64,000 bases of DNA from Actinopolymorpha alba DSM 45243 (lineage in GTDB: Bacteria > Actinomycetota > Actinomycetes > Propionibacteriales > Actinopolymorphaceae): NCBI RefSeq assembly GCF_000373925.1, contig NZ_KB892812.1, forward strand, positions 179-64,178, read 5' to 3'. The notes beneath the pieces were generated by a model. It made no database searches. It was not told the DNA's origin and saw only the letters and a list, made by a program, of their open reading frames with translations. Both the position numbers and the translations under genes were made by a program. Shown piece by piece: positions 8,809-16,196 of the stretch. Position 1 is the first letter of the stretch, and every line of letters starts with the position of its first letter.

Positions 8809-8817
8809 CGCCCGAGT

Positions 8818-8861
8818 TTGTCAGAGGTTTCTCGGTCTCTTAGTCGAGGAACCTCTGACAA
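8818..8861 (+). terminator. Stem-loop terminator after gnd
   Basis: TTGTCAGAGGTT-T-CTCG (8818-8834) pairs with CGAG-G-AACCTCTGACAA (8845-8861): 17 bp including one G-U pair, loop of ten. There is no long T-run, as is common in high-GC actinobacteria. Confidence 0.8.
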
Positions 8862-8877
8862 GCCGCTGCAAAGATCG

Positions 8878-8958
8878 TGCTAACGGTAGCGTGATCAAGC
8901 TGCTAACGGTAGGGCAGAAGCCGTGCTAACGGTAGTGTGATCAAGCTGCTAACGGTAG
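8878..8958 (+). promoter_or_regulatory. 35-bp direct repeat with four TGCTAACGGTAG motifs upstream of the DUF4143 ATPase
   Basis: Two 35-bp copies (8878-8912 and 8924-8958) differ at one base and are 11 bp apart. Each is TGCTAACGGTAG, then N-GTGATCAAGC, then TGCTAACGGTAG, so the 12-mer occurs four times at 8878, 8901, 8924 and 8947. The last ends 11 bp before the ATG and overlaps a TAGTCT box (8955-8960) usable as -10. This looks like an operator array over the promoter. Confidence 0.75.
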
Positions 8959-8969
8959 TCTAGGCGGCC

Positions 8970-10244
8970 ATGGAGGGCTATCGGAGCAGGGTCGTCGACG
9001 TCGAACTCGATGAGTTGTTGCCAAGTTTGGCCGCGATCAGCCTGGAAGGTCCGAAAGGCGTCGGCAAGACCGCGACCGCAAGCAGGCGCGCGGCGACCAT
9101 AGTCGCTCTAGACGACCCGACTCAGCGTGAGCTCCTGCGAGCGGATCCCGCTCGGCTCGATCGTTCTCCGGCACCCGTGCTCATTGACGAGTGGCAGCGA
9201 GAACCCGCCGTGTGGGATCTGGTGCGGCGCAGCGTTGACCGCGACCCCATGGCGGGCCGGTTCCTACTCACGGGCAGCGCCACCCCGATCGCAGAGCCAA
9301 CACACTCCGGCGCCGGACGGATCGTCACGCTGCGCATGCGGCCCATGAGTCTGGCCGAGCGCGGGCTTGTCACCCCCACAGTTGGGCTGTCCGAGCTGCT
9401 CGCGGGACGTCGTCCGGCACTGGACGGTTCATGCGAGCTTGGCCTATCCGAGTACGCGGAAGAGATCGTGCGCTCTGGTTTTCCGGGCATCCGCGACCTG
9501 CCGGCAAGGGCGAGGCGAGCACAGCTCGATGGATACCTCGCACGCATAGCGGAGAGAGACTTCCCGGAGCAGGGCCATCTTGTTCGCCGTCCGGCGACAC
9601 TGAGGGCATGGCTCGCCGCCTATGCGGGTGCAACAGCCACGACGGCGTCCTACAACGTCGTTCTCAATGCGGCGACGCCAGGCGATGACGACAAGCCCGC
9701 GAGAACCACCACCATCGGGTATCGGGATGTCCTGTCACAGTTGTGGTTGCTTGATCCGCTCCCCGGCTGGACACCAAGCCGGAACTCGTTCGCCAGGTTG
9801 GGCACGGCACCCAAACATCATTTGGCGGATCCTGCTCTGGCGGCGCGCCTGCTCGGCGCCGAGGTGCCCGCACTGCTCGATGATTCGATTCCCGGAGTGC
9901 CAGTTCCTCGGCAGGGGACGCTGCTCGGTGCCTTGTTCGAGTCACTCGTGACATTGTGCGTGCGGGTGTATGCCCAAGCCGCCGAGGCCACCGTGCACCA
10001 CCTGAGAACCCGGAACGGCGATCATGAAGTCGACCTGATTGTCCAGCGAGCCGACCATCGGGTGGTAGCTGTCGAGGTCAAGCTCGGACCAACAGTTGAT
10101 GACCGCGATACCGTCCACCTCAGGTGGCTACGAGACCGGCTCGGCGATGACCTCCTGGATGCGGTCGTCGTCACTACGGGCCAGCATGCCTACCGAAGAG
10201 AAGACGGCATAGCGGTAGTGCCCGCCGCCTTGCTGGGGCCATGA
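8970..10244 (+). CDS. AAA-family ATPase with C-terminal DUF4143 nuclease-like domain
   Basis: A 424-residue protein. Walker A is GPKGVGKTA near residues 28-36, Walker B-like VLIDEWQREP follows, and the AAA_14 sensor LLTGSATP is near residue 108. The C-terminal third is DUF4143, ending in a restriction-nuclease-like EVDLIV...VVAVEVKLG with Asp/Glu and Lys placed as in PD-(D/E)XK proteins. Members are widespread, often stand-alone and sometimes toxin-antitoxin-like, with no settled function. ATG 8970 begins just after the 35-bp repeats, suggesting autoregulation. Monocistronic by its flanks. Confidence 0.88.
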   Translation: MEGYRSRVVDVELDELLPSLAAISLEGPKGVGKTATASRRAATIVALDDPTQRELLRADPARLDRSPAPVLIDEWQREPAVWDLVRRSVDRDPMAGRFLLTGSATPIAEPTHSGAGRIVTLRMRPMSLAERGLVTPTVGLSELLAGRRPALDGSCELGLSEYAEEIVRSGFPGIRDLPARARRAQLDGYLARIAERDFPEQGHLVRRPATLRAWLAAYAGATATTASYNVVLNAATPGDDDKPARTTTIGYRDVLSQLWLLDPLPGWTPSRNSFARLGTAPKHHLADPALAARLLGAEVPALLDDSIPGVPVPRQGTLLGALFESLVTLCVRVYAQAAEATVHHLRTRNGDHEVDLIVQRADHRVVAVEVKLGPTVDDRDTVHLRWLRDRLGDDLLDAVVVTTGQHAYRREDGIAVVPAALLGP

Positions 10245-10334
10245 TGCAAGCGCGGCACTATCTGGCCATCGCCAGGCAGCGTGCCTCAGGATCGCAGCGC
10301 AGGCGCCGAGCCCAGAAGCGGTAGCGTCGCGGAT

Positions 10335-10802
10335 ATGCGTATCTCAGTGTCGTCTGACATGTCCGCCGGGGTCGCCCCTCACCTCGTGGAGGAGCTGCGC
10401 CGGCGCGGCCACACGGTCCTCACGCACGGCGCCCTCAACCCCGCCGAACGCGACGACTGGGCGTGGAGTGCGGAGGCTTCCGCCCGCGACGTCGCCGACG
10501 GTCGGGCTGACCAGGCAGTGGTCTGCTGCTGGACGGGGACGGGTGCGTCCATCGCGGCCAACAAGGTGTCCGGTGTGCGGGCGGCGCTGTGCGCTGACGG
10601 CTACACCGCCGGCGGTGCCCGGCGATGGAACGCCGCGAACGTCCTGGCGCTCAGCCTCCGGGTGGTGTCGGAGCCCTTGCTGGGTGAGATTCTGGACGCG
10701 TGGTTCGCGGGCGAGCCGAGTGGGGAGCCCGACGATCGCGCCAATGTTGACCATCTTGACGAGATCGCTCAGGCCCCCGTGGGAGGCCGCCCAGCGGACT
10801 GA
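10335..10802 (+). CDS. RpiB/LacA/LacB-family sugar-phosphate isomerase
   Basis: A 155-residue protein of the ribose-5-phosphate isomerase B fold. MRISVSSDMSAGVAPHLVEEL is the N-terminal phosphate-binding region, and CCWTGTGASIAANKVSGVRA is the family core containing the usual GTG. The family catalytic Cys is represented by the C-C pair before WTGTG. HTVLTHGALNP lacks the common GTNS phrasing, so it belongs to the divergent RpiB-like branch and its substrate may not be ribose 5-phosphate. TAGCGT (10322-10327) seven bases before ATG 10335 suggests a leaderless transcript. Confidence 0.8.
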   Translation: MRISVSSDMSAGVAPHLVEELRRRGHTVLTHGALNPAERDDWAWSAEASARDVADGRADQAVVCCWTGTGASIAANKVSGVRAALCADGYTAGGARRWNAANVLALSLRVVSEPLLGEILDAWFAGEPSGEPDDRANVDHLDEIAQAPVGGRPAD

Positions 10803-10817
10803 ACGACCTCCCACGGG
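10776..10817 (+). terminator. Terminator hairpin over the rpiB-like stop codon
   Basis: CCCGTGGGAGG (10776-10786) pairs perfectly with CCTCCCACGGG (10807-10817). The stop codon at 10800-10802 lies in the loop. Confidence 0.7.
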
Positions 10818-10823
10818 CGGACG

Positions 10824-10865
10824 GACCCCCGCGTACCGACCCCCGCGTACCGACCCCCGCGTACC
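10824..10865. repeat. Three tandem 14-bp repeats
   Basis: GACCCCCGCGTACC is repeated exactly three times in the convergent gap between the rpiB-like gene and the aldo/keto reductase. No function is evident; copy number is probably variable. Confidence 0.9.
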
Positions 10866-10897
10866 AATCCCCCGCCGGATTGCTTTCTTGTGGTGGT

Positions 10898-11893
10898 TCA
10901 GCCGTTGTGCAGGAGCGCGTGGATCTCGGCCAGCTGGGCCGGCTTGAGCGGCCCGAACTCCAGTGCACCGGCGTTCTCCTCCACCTGGGCCACGCTCTTG
11001 AAGCCGGGGATCGGGATCGTCCGTTCGCTGCGTCCCCAGATCCAGGCGAGTGCGCCCTGGGTGAGTGTCCGGCCGTCGCTGCGCAGGATCTCCCGTACCG
11101 CTTCGAGCTTGGCGAGCAGCTCGGGGTTCGGCTTGCCGTCCTTGAACCACTGGATCGAGGGTGCGTTCGCGCGTACGTCGTCCGCTGGCAGCTGGAAGTC
11201 GGCGCGGAACTTCCCGGTCAGCAGGCCCATCGCGAGCGGCGCGCGGTTGATGCTGGCCACGTCGAATTCCTGACAGGCGGCGAGCATCTCGGGTGCGTCG
11301 CTGAAGATGTTGAGGTCGTGCTGGATGGAGGCGCAGTGCTCTCCGGTGGCGAAGAGCTTGGCGTTGCCCACGTTGTCGGTGCTCCAGCCGTACGCCCGGA
11401 TCAGCCCATCAGCGACCATGTCCTCGAGGACGGCCCGGATGGTGAGCGCGGCGTCTTCGGGGAGTTCGCCGATGTGTAGCTGGTAGAGGTCGATGTAGTC
11501 GGTGCCGAGGCGGGTGAGTGAGGCCTGGCAGGCGCGGCGTACGTATTCCGGCGAGGGGTCCTCCCCGATGAGCTCGCGGAGGTTCTCGTCGTAGGTGTAG
11601 CCGAACTTTGTCGCGATGACGGCGCGGCCCCGGTCGCTGCCGAGCGCCTTGCCGAGGACGCGTTCGCTGTGACCGGTGCCGTAGGCGTCGGCCGTGTCGA
11701 AGAACGTGATTCCGAGGTCGAGGGCCCGGCGGATGGCCCGCGCGGATTCAGTGTCGTCGACTTCGCCCCACCCGTCGGGTTGGCCGAACATCGTGAATGG
11801 GCCCCCGATCGCCCAGCAGCCGAGGCCGAGGGCGCTGACTTCGATCTGCGTACGCCCCAGCCGGCGGGGCGCGGTGAGTGCATGTGCGTTCAT
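10898..11893 (-). CDS. Aldo/keto reductase
   Basis: A 331-residue cytosolic NADPH-dependent oxidoreductase with the TIM-barrel AKR fold. VSALGLGCWAIGG opens the barrel, GITFFDTADAYGTGHSERVL carries catalytic Asp and Tyr, IATKFGY the lysine, and YIDLYQLH the active-site histidine. IPIPGFKSVAQVEENAGAL near the C-terminus is the usual cofactor-binding part. It reads against the rpiB-like gene. Substrate cannot be inferred. Confidence 0.93.
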   Translation of the reverse strand: MNAHALTAPRRLGRTQIEVSALGLGCWAIGGPFTMFGQPDGWGEVDDTESARAIRRALDLGITFFDTADAYGTGHSERVLGKALGSDRGRAVIATKFGYTYDENLRELIGEDPSPEYVRRACQASLTRLGTDYIDLYQLHIGELPEDAALTIRAVLEDMVADGLIRAYGWSTDNVGNAKLFATGEHCASIQHDLNIFSDAPEMLAACQEFDVASINRAPLAMGLLTGKFRADFQLPADDVRANAPSIQWFKDGKPNPELLAKLEAVREILRSDGRTLTQGALAWIWGRSERTIPIPGFKSVAQVEENAGALEFGPLKPAQLAEIHALLHNG

Positions 11894-11984
11894 GACAGTC
11901 AGCGTAGGGTCGGGTTGGCATGGTTACCCGTGCCGTTCTGGTGGGCAGAATTCCAGACCAATGTTGGGCGCCCGCGGCAGGCCC

Positions 11985-12025
11985 CACAGGTTGGCCCACA
12001 GGTTGGCCCACAGGTTGGCCCACAG
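11985..12025. repeat. Tandem 12-bp repeats upstream of pheA
   Basis: CACAGGTTGGCC occurs three times in perfect tandem (11985-12020) plus a partial fourth (CACAG). It sits in the divergent spacer between the aldo/keto reductase and pheA, so copy-number change could alter spacing upstream of the pheA promoter. Confidence 0.9.
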
Positions 12026-12073
12026 TGGGGGTACGCCGGGGAGATCGGTAGCGGCCCGGTCTACTCTCGGAGC

Positions 12074-13009
12074 GTGACCGAAACCGCACCTGTCCGCTAT
12101 GCCTATCTCGGTCCCGAGGGCACCTTCACCGAGGCGGCGCTGCGTACCCTGCCGGGCGTCGCGCAGGCGGAGTTGCGACCGTCTGCCACCGTTCCCGCCG
12201 CCTTGGATGCCGTACGCATGGCCGAAGCCGACGGCGCCCTCGTGCCCATCGAGAACTCCGTCGAGGGCGCGGTCCCGGTGACCCTCGACGAGTTGGCGGG
12301 CGGACACCTCCAGATCATCCGGGAGGTCCTCCTGCGGGTGTCGTTCGTCCTGATGGCGCGGCCAGGCACCCAACTCGAGGACTGCAAGCGGATCACCACG
12401 CACCCGCACGCGGCCGCCCAGTGCCGGCGATGGTTGGCCGAACACCTTCCGCAGGCCACCGTGCTGCCCGCCTCGTCCACCGCCGCCGCGGCCGCCGCGG
12501 TCGCGGAGGGCGCGTCGGAGTTCGATGCGGCGATCGCGCCGTCGCTCGCGGCCGAGAAGTACGGCCTCGCGATGCTCGCGACCGAGATCGAGGACACTCA
12601 GGACGCCGTGACGAGGTTCGTGCTCGCGGCGCGGCCGGCGCCTCCGCCGCCGCCCACTGGCTCCGACAAGACGTCGATCGTCGCGTTCATCCGGGACGAT
12701 CATCCGGGCGCCCTGCTGGAGATCCTGGACGAGTTCGCGGTCCGCGGTGTCAACCTGACCAGGATCGAGTCCCGGCCGACCGGCGACGGCATCGGCCGCT
12801 ACTGCTTCTCCATCGACTGCGAAGGGCACGTCAACGAGGCCAGGGTTGGTGAGGCGCTGATGGGGCTGCGCCGGGTCTGTGCGGACGTCCTGTTCCTCGG
12901 TTCCTACCCGCGGGCCGACGGCGCGCGGATCGCCCTGCGGACGGGTACGACGGACGCGGCCTTCGAGGCCGCTGCCGCCTGGCTCGCCGCCCTCAAACAG
13001 GGCCACTGA
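12074..13009 (+). CDS. pheA: Prephenate dehydratase
   Basis: A 311-residue stand-alone prephenate dehydratase making phenylpyruvate for phenylalanine synthesis. The start region YAYLGPEGTFTEAAL, the PIENSVEGAV motif, TTHPHAAAQC and DTQDAVTRFVL are dehydratase signatures. Residues about 200-275 form an ACT domain (TSIVAFIRDDHPGALLEIL, NLTRIESRP) for phenylalanine feedback. GTG 12074 is chosen because the family starts here and TACTCT (12062-12067) six bases upstream suggests a leaderless start; the frame is open far upstream through the 12-bp repeats. A poly-proline linker precedes the ACT domain. Confidence 0.94.
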   Translation: MTETAPVRYAYLGPEGTFTEAALRTLPGVAQAELRPSATVPAALDAVRMAEADGALVPIENSVEGAVPVTLDELAGGHLQIIREVLLRVSFVLMARPGTQLEDCKRITTHPHAAAQCRRWLAEHLPQATVLPASSTAAAAAAVAEGASEFDAAIAPSLAAEKYGLAMLATEIEDTQDAVTRFVLAARPAPPPPPTGSDKTSIVAFIRDDHPGALLEILDEFAVRGVNLTRIESRPTGDGIGRYCFSIDCEGHVNEARVGEALMGLRRVCADVLFLGSYPRADGARIALRTGTTDAAFEAAAAWLAALKQGH

Positions 13010-13041
13010 CCTGCTGACCGCGGGCGCGCCAGCCTGACTCC

Positions 13042-13453
13042 ATGCCGATGGACCGCGTACTCGCGCAGGTGGCCCGGGAGTTCGAACTCGGTACGCCGAT
13101 CAGCGTCGAACCACTGGCTGGCGGGTCGGTACACGTCGTCAAGCTGACCACGTCCCGTGGCAGCTATGTCGTGAAGCCGGTCTACCAGGCGGTCGAACTC
13201 GAGCTCTACAGCACCGTCGAACGGACACTCAACGCCCGCGGTATCCGGCAGGCCCGGCTCTTCCGCACTTGAACCCGAGCGGGCACTCATCGGCCCCATG
13301 CTGCTGCGCGAGGCTCTTCGCCGGCTGGCTACGCCGCTGGCGGGGGCGCATGACACCGGTGCGCGGGTAGCCGAGGAGTCCACCCGGATGCGGTACGCCG
13401 CGCTGCTCCGCGTACTGGCCGTCGTCAAAGGTCCGGACTCGGCTCTGGCGTGA
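13042..13453 (+). pseudogene. Remnant of a phosphotransferase (APH-like kinase) gene
   Basis: The first frame encodes 76 residues (13042-13272) including EPLAGGSVHVVKLTTSRG and SYVVKPV, like the N-lobe of aminoglycoside or homoserine-kinase-like phosphotransferases. After the stop another frame stays open to 13453 and encodes ERALIGPMLLREALRRLAT and MRYAALLRVLAVV, like a C-terminal helical part. The catalytic HGD...D core is missing. Best explained by an internal deletion plus frameshift. The family call rests on short stretches. Confidence 0.5.
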
Positions 13454-13614
13454 GGTCCGCGGACCCTGAGGGATGCGGAAGACCGGCTGTGCTAGACATG
13501 CCCGGCACCGGTTTCGGTGTGGGGGTGGGGATGGGTCCATCTGTGTGTGGGGCTGCTCGTCGGGTCTGATCCCGGTAGCTCCCGGGCCACAGGAATCGAC
13601 TGCAGGGAGGGGTC

Positions 13615-14970
13615 GTGCGGATGCGCGCGCGTACGTGGGTTGTAGGTGCTGTTGTTGCGATGGTTGCGGTTGGTACGAGCACGCTGGCAAACGCAGCGAC
13701 CTCGGCGGAGACCGCTCCCGCGCCGGTGAAGAGCCTTGGCGTTCCGCTCCCGGTGAGCTACTTCTCGGCGATCGAACTCGACGAGGCGCGCGGCCGGCTG
13801 TATGTCGCGCAGAGCATCGGCTACGACCTCCCGTTGGCGGTCATTGACCTGGATGGACGCCTGCTCTCGCACGTCGACGCGGTGAAGGATGTCACCGACG
13901 TCACCTTGAGCGACGATGGCCGGACGTTGTACGTCGCGCAGGGCTATGACCGGGTGACCGCGCTGGACGCGGAAAGCCTGCGGGTGACCGGCGTCTACCC
14001 GGCGCCGGACGGCGTTTGCCCCACCTCTGTCGAGGCGACCGGCGGGAAGGTGGTGGCGGGCTACCTCAACTGCGGCGCCGGCTCGGGTGGCCTGGCCATC
14101 TGGTCCGCACCGAACACCTCGCCACGCCTGTTCACTGAGGCGGTCGACTACAACCCGGTTCTCGACACCAGCCCGGGCGCGCCCGGTCTGGTCGTCGCCG
14201 GTGACGCGGGGGTCAGCCCCGTCGAAACGTTCGTGATTGACCTCTCCGACGACACGCCCTGGATCCGCGCCCGCCGCTCCGTCGACGGATTGCTGCGGGA
14301 CTACGCCATGAGTCCCGATGGGACCACGGTGGTGCAGTCCAGCGGATGGCCGTACGAACACCGGACCTACAAGGTGTCGGATCTGACCGACGGTGAGATC
14401 TATCCGAGTGGCGCCTACCCGGTCGACGCGGCCTGGTCGGGTGACGGGTCGACGGTCGCCGTCGCGCGGCACCCATCGAGCAGCGATCCGGACGTGTATC
14501 TCTACGCCAAGGGCGCGACTGTGCCGAGGTACGTGGTCGACTTCCACCCCGGCGAGGACACGTCGTACCGCACCCTTCTGGTCAACCGAGCCGGCACCCG
14601 GGCGTGGGTGGTGACCAGCGATCTCTACGGCCAGAGCCTCACCCTGCATTCGTTCGGTCCAGCGCACGCGCCGATCCCGCCGTACACCGACCTGACCCTC
14701 ACGGCCAGGGTGGGGAAGGGCAAGACCAGCCAAACGGCGACGGTCACCGCGACCCTGCGCTTCCCGGTTGTGGGCCTGCGGCAGGTACGCGTGACGGCCT
14801 CCACCAACGGCGGCGCCGAAAAGCAGATCCTGAGCGCCATGCTGGACGAGAACGGCCAGACCACCGGCACGTACGCCCTCCCGCGAGGGACCACCACGTT
14901 CACGGCGCGCTACACCGACTTCGACGGGTGGTACCCATCGAAGACCGTCACCACCACGCTCACCCGGTAG
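13615..14970 (+). CDS. Secreted beta-propeller-like protein
   Basis: A 451-residue exported protein. RARTWVVGAVVAMVAVGTS is a Sec signal with likely cleavage after LANA. The body repeats short propeller-like blades with YVAQS, LYVAQGYDRVTALDAESL and LPLAVIDLDGRLLSHVDAVK, resembling YVTN/WD40-like surface proteins. The last 100 residues form a beta-rich Ig-like domain (LTLTARVGKGKTSQTATV, then FTARYTDFDGWYPSKTV). A GGGAGG motif sits five bases before GTG 13615; ATG 13621 is an alternative. Exact role unknown. Confidence 0.8.
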   Translation: MRMRARTWVVGAVVAMVAVGTSTLANAATSAETAPAPVKSLGVPLPVSYFSAIELDEARGRLYVAQSIGYDLPLAVIDLDGRLLSHVDAVKDVTDVTLSDDGRTLYVAQGYDRVTALDAESLRVTGVYPAPDGVCPTSVEATGGKVVAGYLNCGAGSGGLAIWSAPNTSPRLFTEAVDYNPVLDTSPGAPGLVVAGDAGVSPVETFVIDLSDDTPWIRARRSVDGLLRDYAMSPDGTTVVQSSGWPYEHRTYKVSDLTDGEIYPSGAYPVDAAWSGDGSTVAVARHPSSSDPDVYLYAKGATVPRYVVDFHPGEDTSYRTLLVNRAGTRAWVVTSDLYGQSLTLHSFGPAHAPIPPYTDLTLTARVGKGKTSQTATVTATLRFPVVGLRQVRVTASTNGGAEKQILSAMLDENGQTTGTYALPRGTTTFTARYTDFDGWYPSKTVTTTLTR

Positions 14971-15052
14971 CGGGAGCGTAGGCAAGGAAACGTTGACGCA
15001 CAGCGCGTAACGCGTAATGCCGGCGGAGGTCAACGTGCCTGCGAATGACGTG

Positions 15053-15075
15053 CCGCCCGCGGATGCCGCGGGCGG
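15053..15075. terminator. Perfect 10-bp inverted repeat after the secreted-protein gene
   Basis: CCGCCCGCGG, spacer ATG, CCGCGGGCGG. The spacer is short for a hairpin loop, so it could be a protein-binding palindrome as well as a terminator. It lies about 85 bp after the stop at 14970. Confidence 0.45.
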
Positions 15076-15104
15076 ATTAGTCCGGCCCCGAAGCACCGGC
15101 AATC

Positions 15105-15242
15105 GTGGCCCTGCTCGTCGCACTCGTGCTCGGGTGGGTCGTCCCGTTCGGGGTGTACGCCTGGCTGGGTCCCAGGGTTTCGTACCGCTGGTTCGACTGC
15201 CTGATCCTGCTGATCCCGATCAGCGGCGTGATCTGGTCGTAG
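15105..15242 (+). CDS. Possible 45-residue membrane peptide
   Basis: GTG 15105 to TAG 15242 encodes VALLVALVLGWVVPFGVYAW, a short loop with LGPRVSYRWFDC, then LILLIPISGVIWS: two hydrophobic helices and nothing else, an organisation common in small actinobacterial membrane proteins. An in-frame stop at 15078-15080 limits the start. No clear RBS is seen. It occupies an otherwise gene-free 393-bp gap (14971-15363). I cannot name a family. Confidence 0.4.
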   Translation: MALLVALVLGWVVPFGVYAWLGPRVSYRWFDCLILLIPISGVIWS

Positions 15243-15363
15243 TGCGGAGGTGGCTCGGCATATCCGTGAGGACTGCGAAATCTGGTAGGCGGTGGGGGCG
15301 ACCCTGCATCCCGAACGGCGCCCGCAGACTCCTCGTCTCGCCGCCGCCCATAGGCGTACGACG

Positions 15364-16029
15364 TCACTCGCCGGACAGGTGCTCGATCATCCGGGCGAGT
15401 TGGTCGGCGTAGTGCTGGGCGAACTCCTCAGAGTCGGGGTCGGCGTCGAAGATGCTCCGCGCGAGTTGAGGCAGCGTGGCAGGCGCGGTGGCCGCGGCCA
15501 TGAACGCCAGTAGGAAGCAACGCGGGTCGAGGTCGCCGGCCAGCTCACCCGCGCGTTGCCGGCGCCCCAGATCCTCCAGAGCCTGTCGCATCCGGGCGGT
15601 ACGGTGCTCGCCGCCCGCGTCACCGCTGTCGGGTGAGAGCCCTTCCCAGGCGAGGAGTCTCGCAAGGTCCCGGTCGCGAGGGATCCGCGCGACGTAGCTG
15701 GTGGTCAGGTCGGCGAGCGACTGGTCCTGCTGCCCGGCGACGACGGCGTCCTCGCCTTCCTGCCATCTGGCGAGGATCGCCTGGTAGAGCCCGGCCTTGC
15801 CGCCGAAGTAGTAGGAGATCAGCTGTTTGTTCAGGCCGGCTCGCTCGGCGATCTCGCTGACCCGCGCTCCGGCGAATCCCTTGGCTGAAAACTCCGCGAG
15901 CGCCGCTTCGACGATCCGCTCCCGGGTGCGCTGGGGGTCGCGGCGGCGTTCGGCCTGGTCGGGGGTACGCCGGGGGCGTGCGTTGGACGTCGTACGAGAA
16001 CGCGACGGGGAGTCGGTACGCCTGGCCAT
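15364..16029 (-). CDS. TetR-family transcriptional regulator
   Basis: About 221 residues. The N-terminal tail is Arg/Ser-rich; the TetR DNA-binding domain is TRERIVEAALAEFSAKGFAG, then RVSEIAERAGLNKQLISYYF, which ends in the family signature. The C-terminal ligand domain is unremarkable. ATG 16029 is preferred because TACGAT lies seven bases upstream (leaderless); ATG 16056 is possible. It diverges from the FAD monooxygenase over a 40-bp palindrome, so it very probably represses that gene and itself, with an aromatic ligand as likely inducer. Confidence 0.9.
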   Translation of the reverse strand: MARRTDSPSRSRTTSNARPRRTPDQAERRRDPQRTRERIVEAALAEFSAKGFAGARVSEIAERAGLNKQLISYYFGGKAGLYQAILARWQEGEDAVVAGQQDQSLADLTTSYVARIPRDRDLARLLAWEGLSPDSGDAGGEHRTARMRQALEDLGRRQRAGELAGDLDPRCFLLAFMAAATAPATLPQLARSIFDADPDSEEFAQHYADQLARMIEHLSGE

Positions 16030-16067
16030 GCCTGCGATCGTACTCCAGTCATCCATCGAGATGATTT

Positions 16068-16107
16068 TTCATCCGTACGGTTGACTAATTTCAACCATGC
16101 GGATGAA
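16068..16107. promoter_or_regulatory. 40-bp palindromic operator between TetR and the FAD monooxygenase
   Basis: Outer arms TTCATCCG (16068-16075) and CGGATGAA (16100-16107) enclose inner arms GGTTGA (16079-16084) and TCAACC (16091-16096), all symmetric about one centre. TTGACT at 16081-16086, inside the palindrome, could be the -35 box of the monooxygenase gene. The size suits two TetR dimers or one extended site. Confidence 0.8.
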
Positions 16108-16196
16108 CTTGTCCGGGTCGGGGTTGTGATGAGCCAGCCACAGCGCAGCCCAACGACGTCGCACACCCCTGATCGGCCCGACAGAAGGAGTACGTC

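Noticed and set aside
8878-8958. CRISPR array or plasmid iterons
   Set aside because: Spacing is too short and only one 11-bp spacer exists; no rep or cas gene. Better read as an operator array.
10824-10865. CRISPR array
   Set aside because: Units of 14 bp are in direct tandem without spacers; no cas genes.
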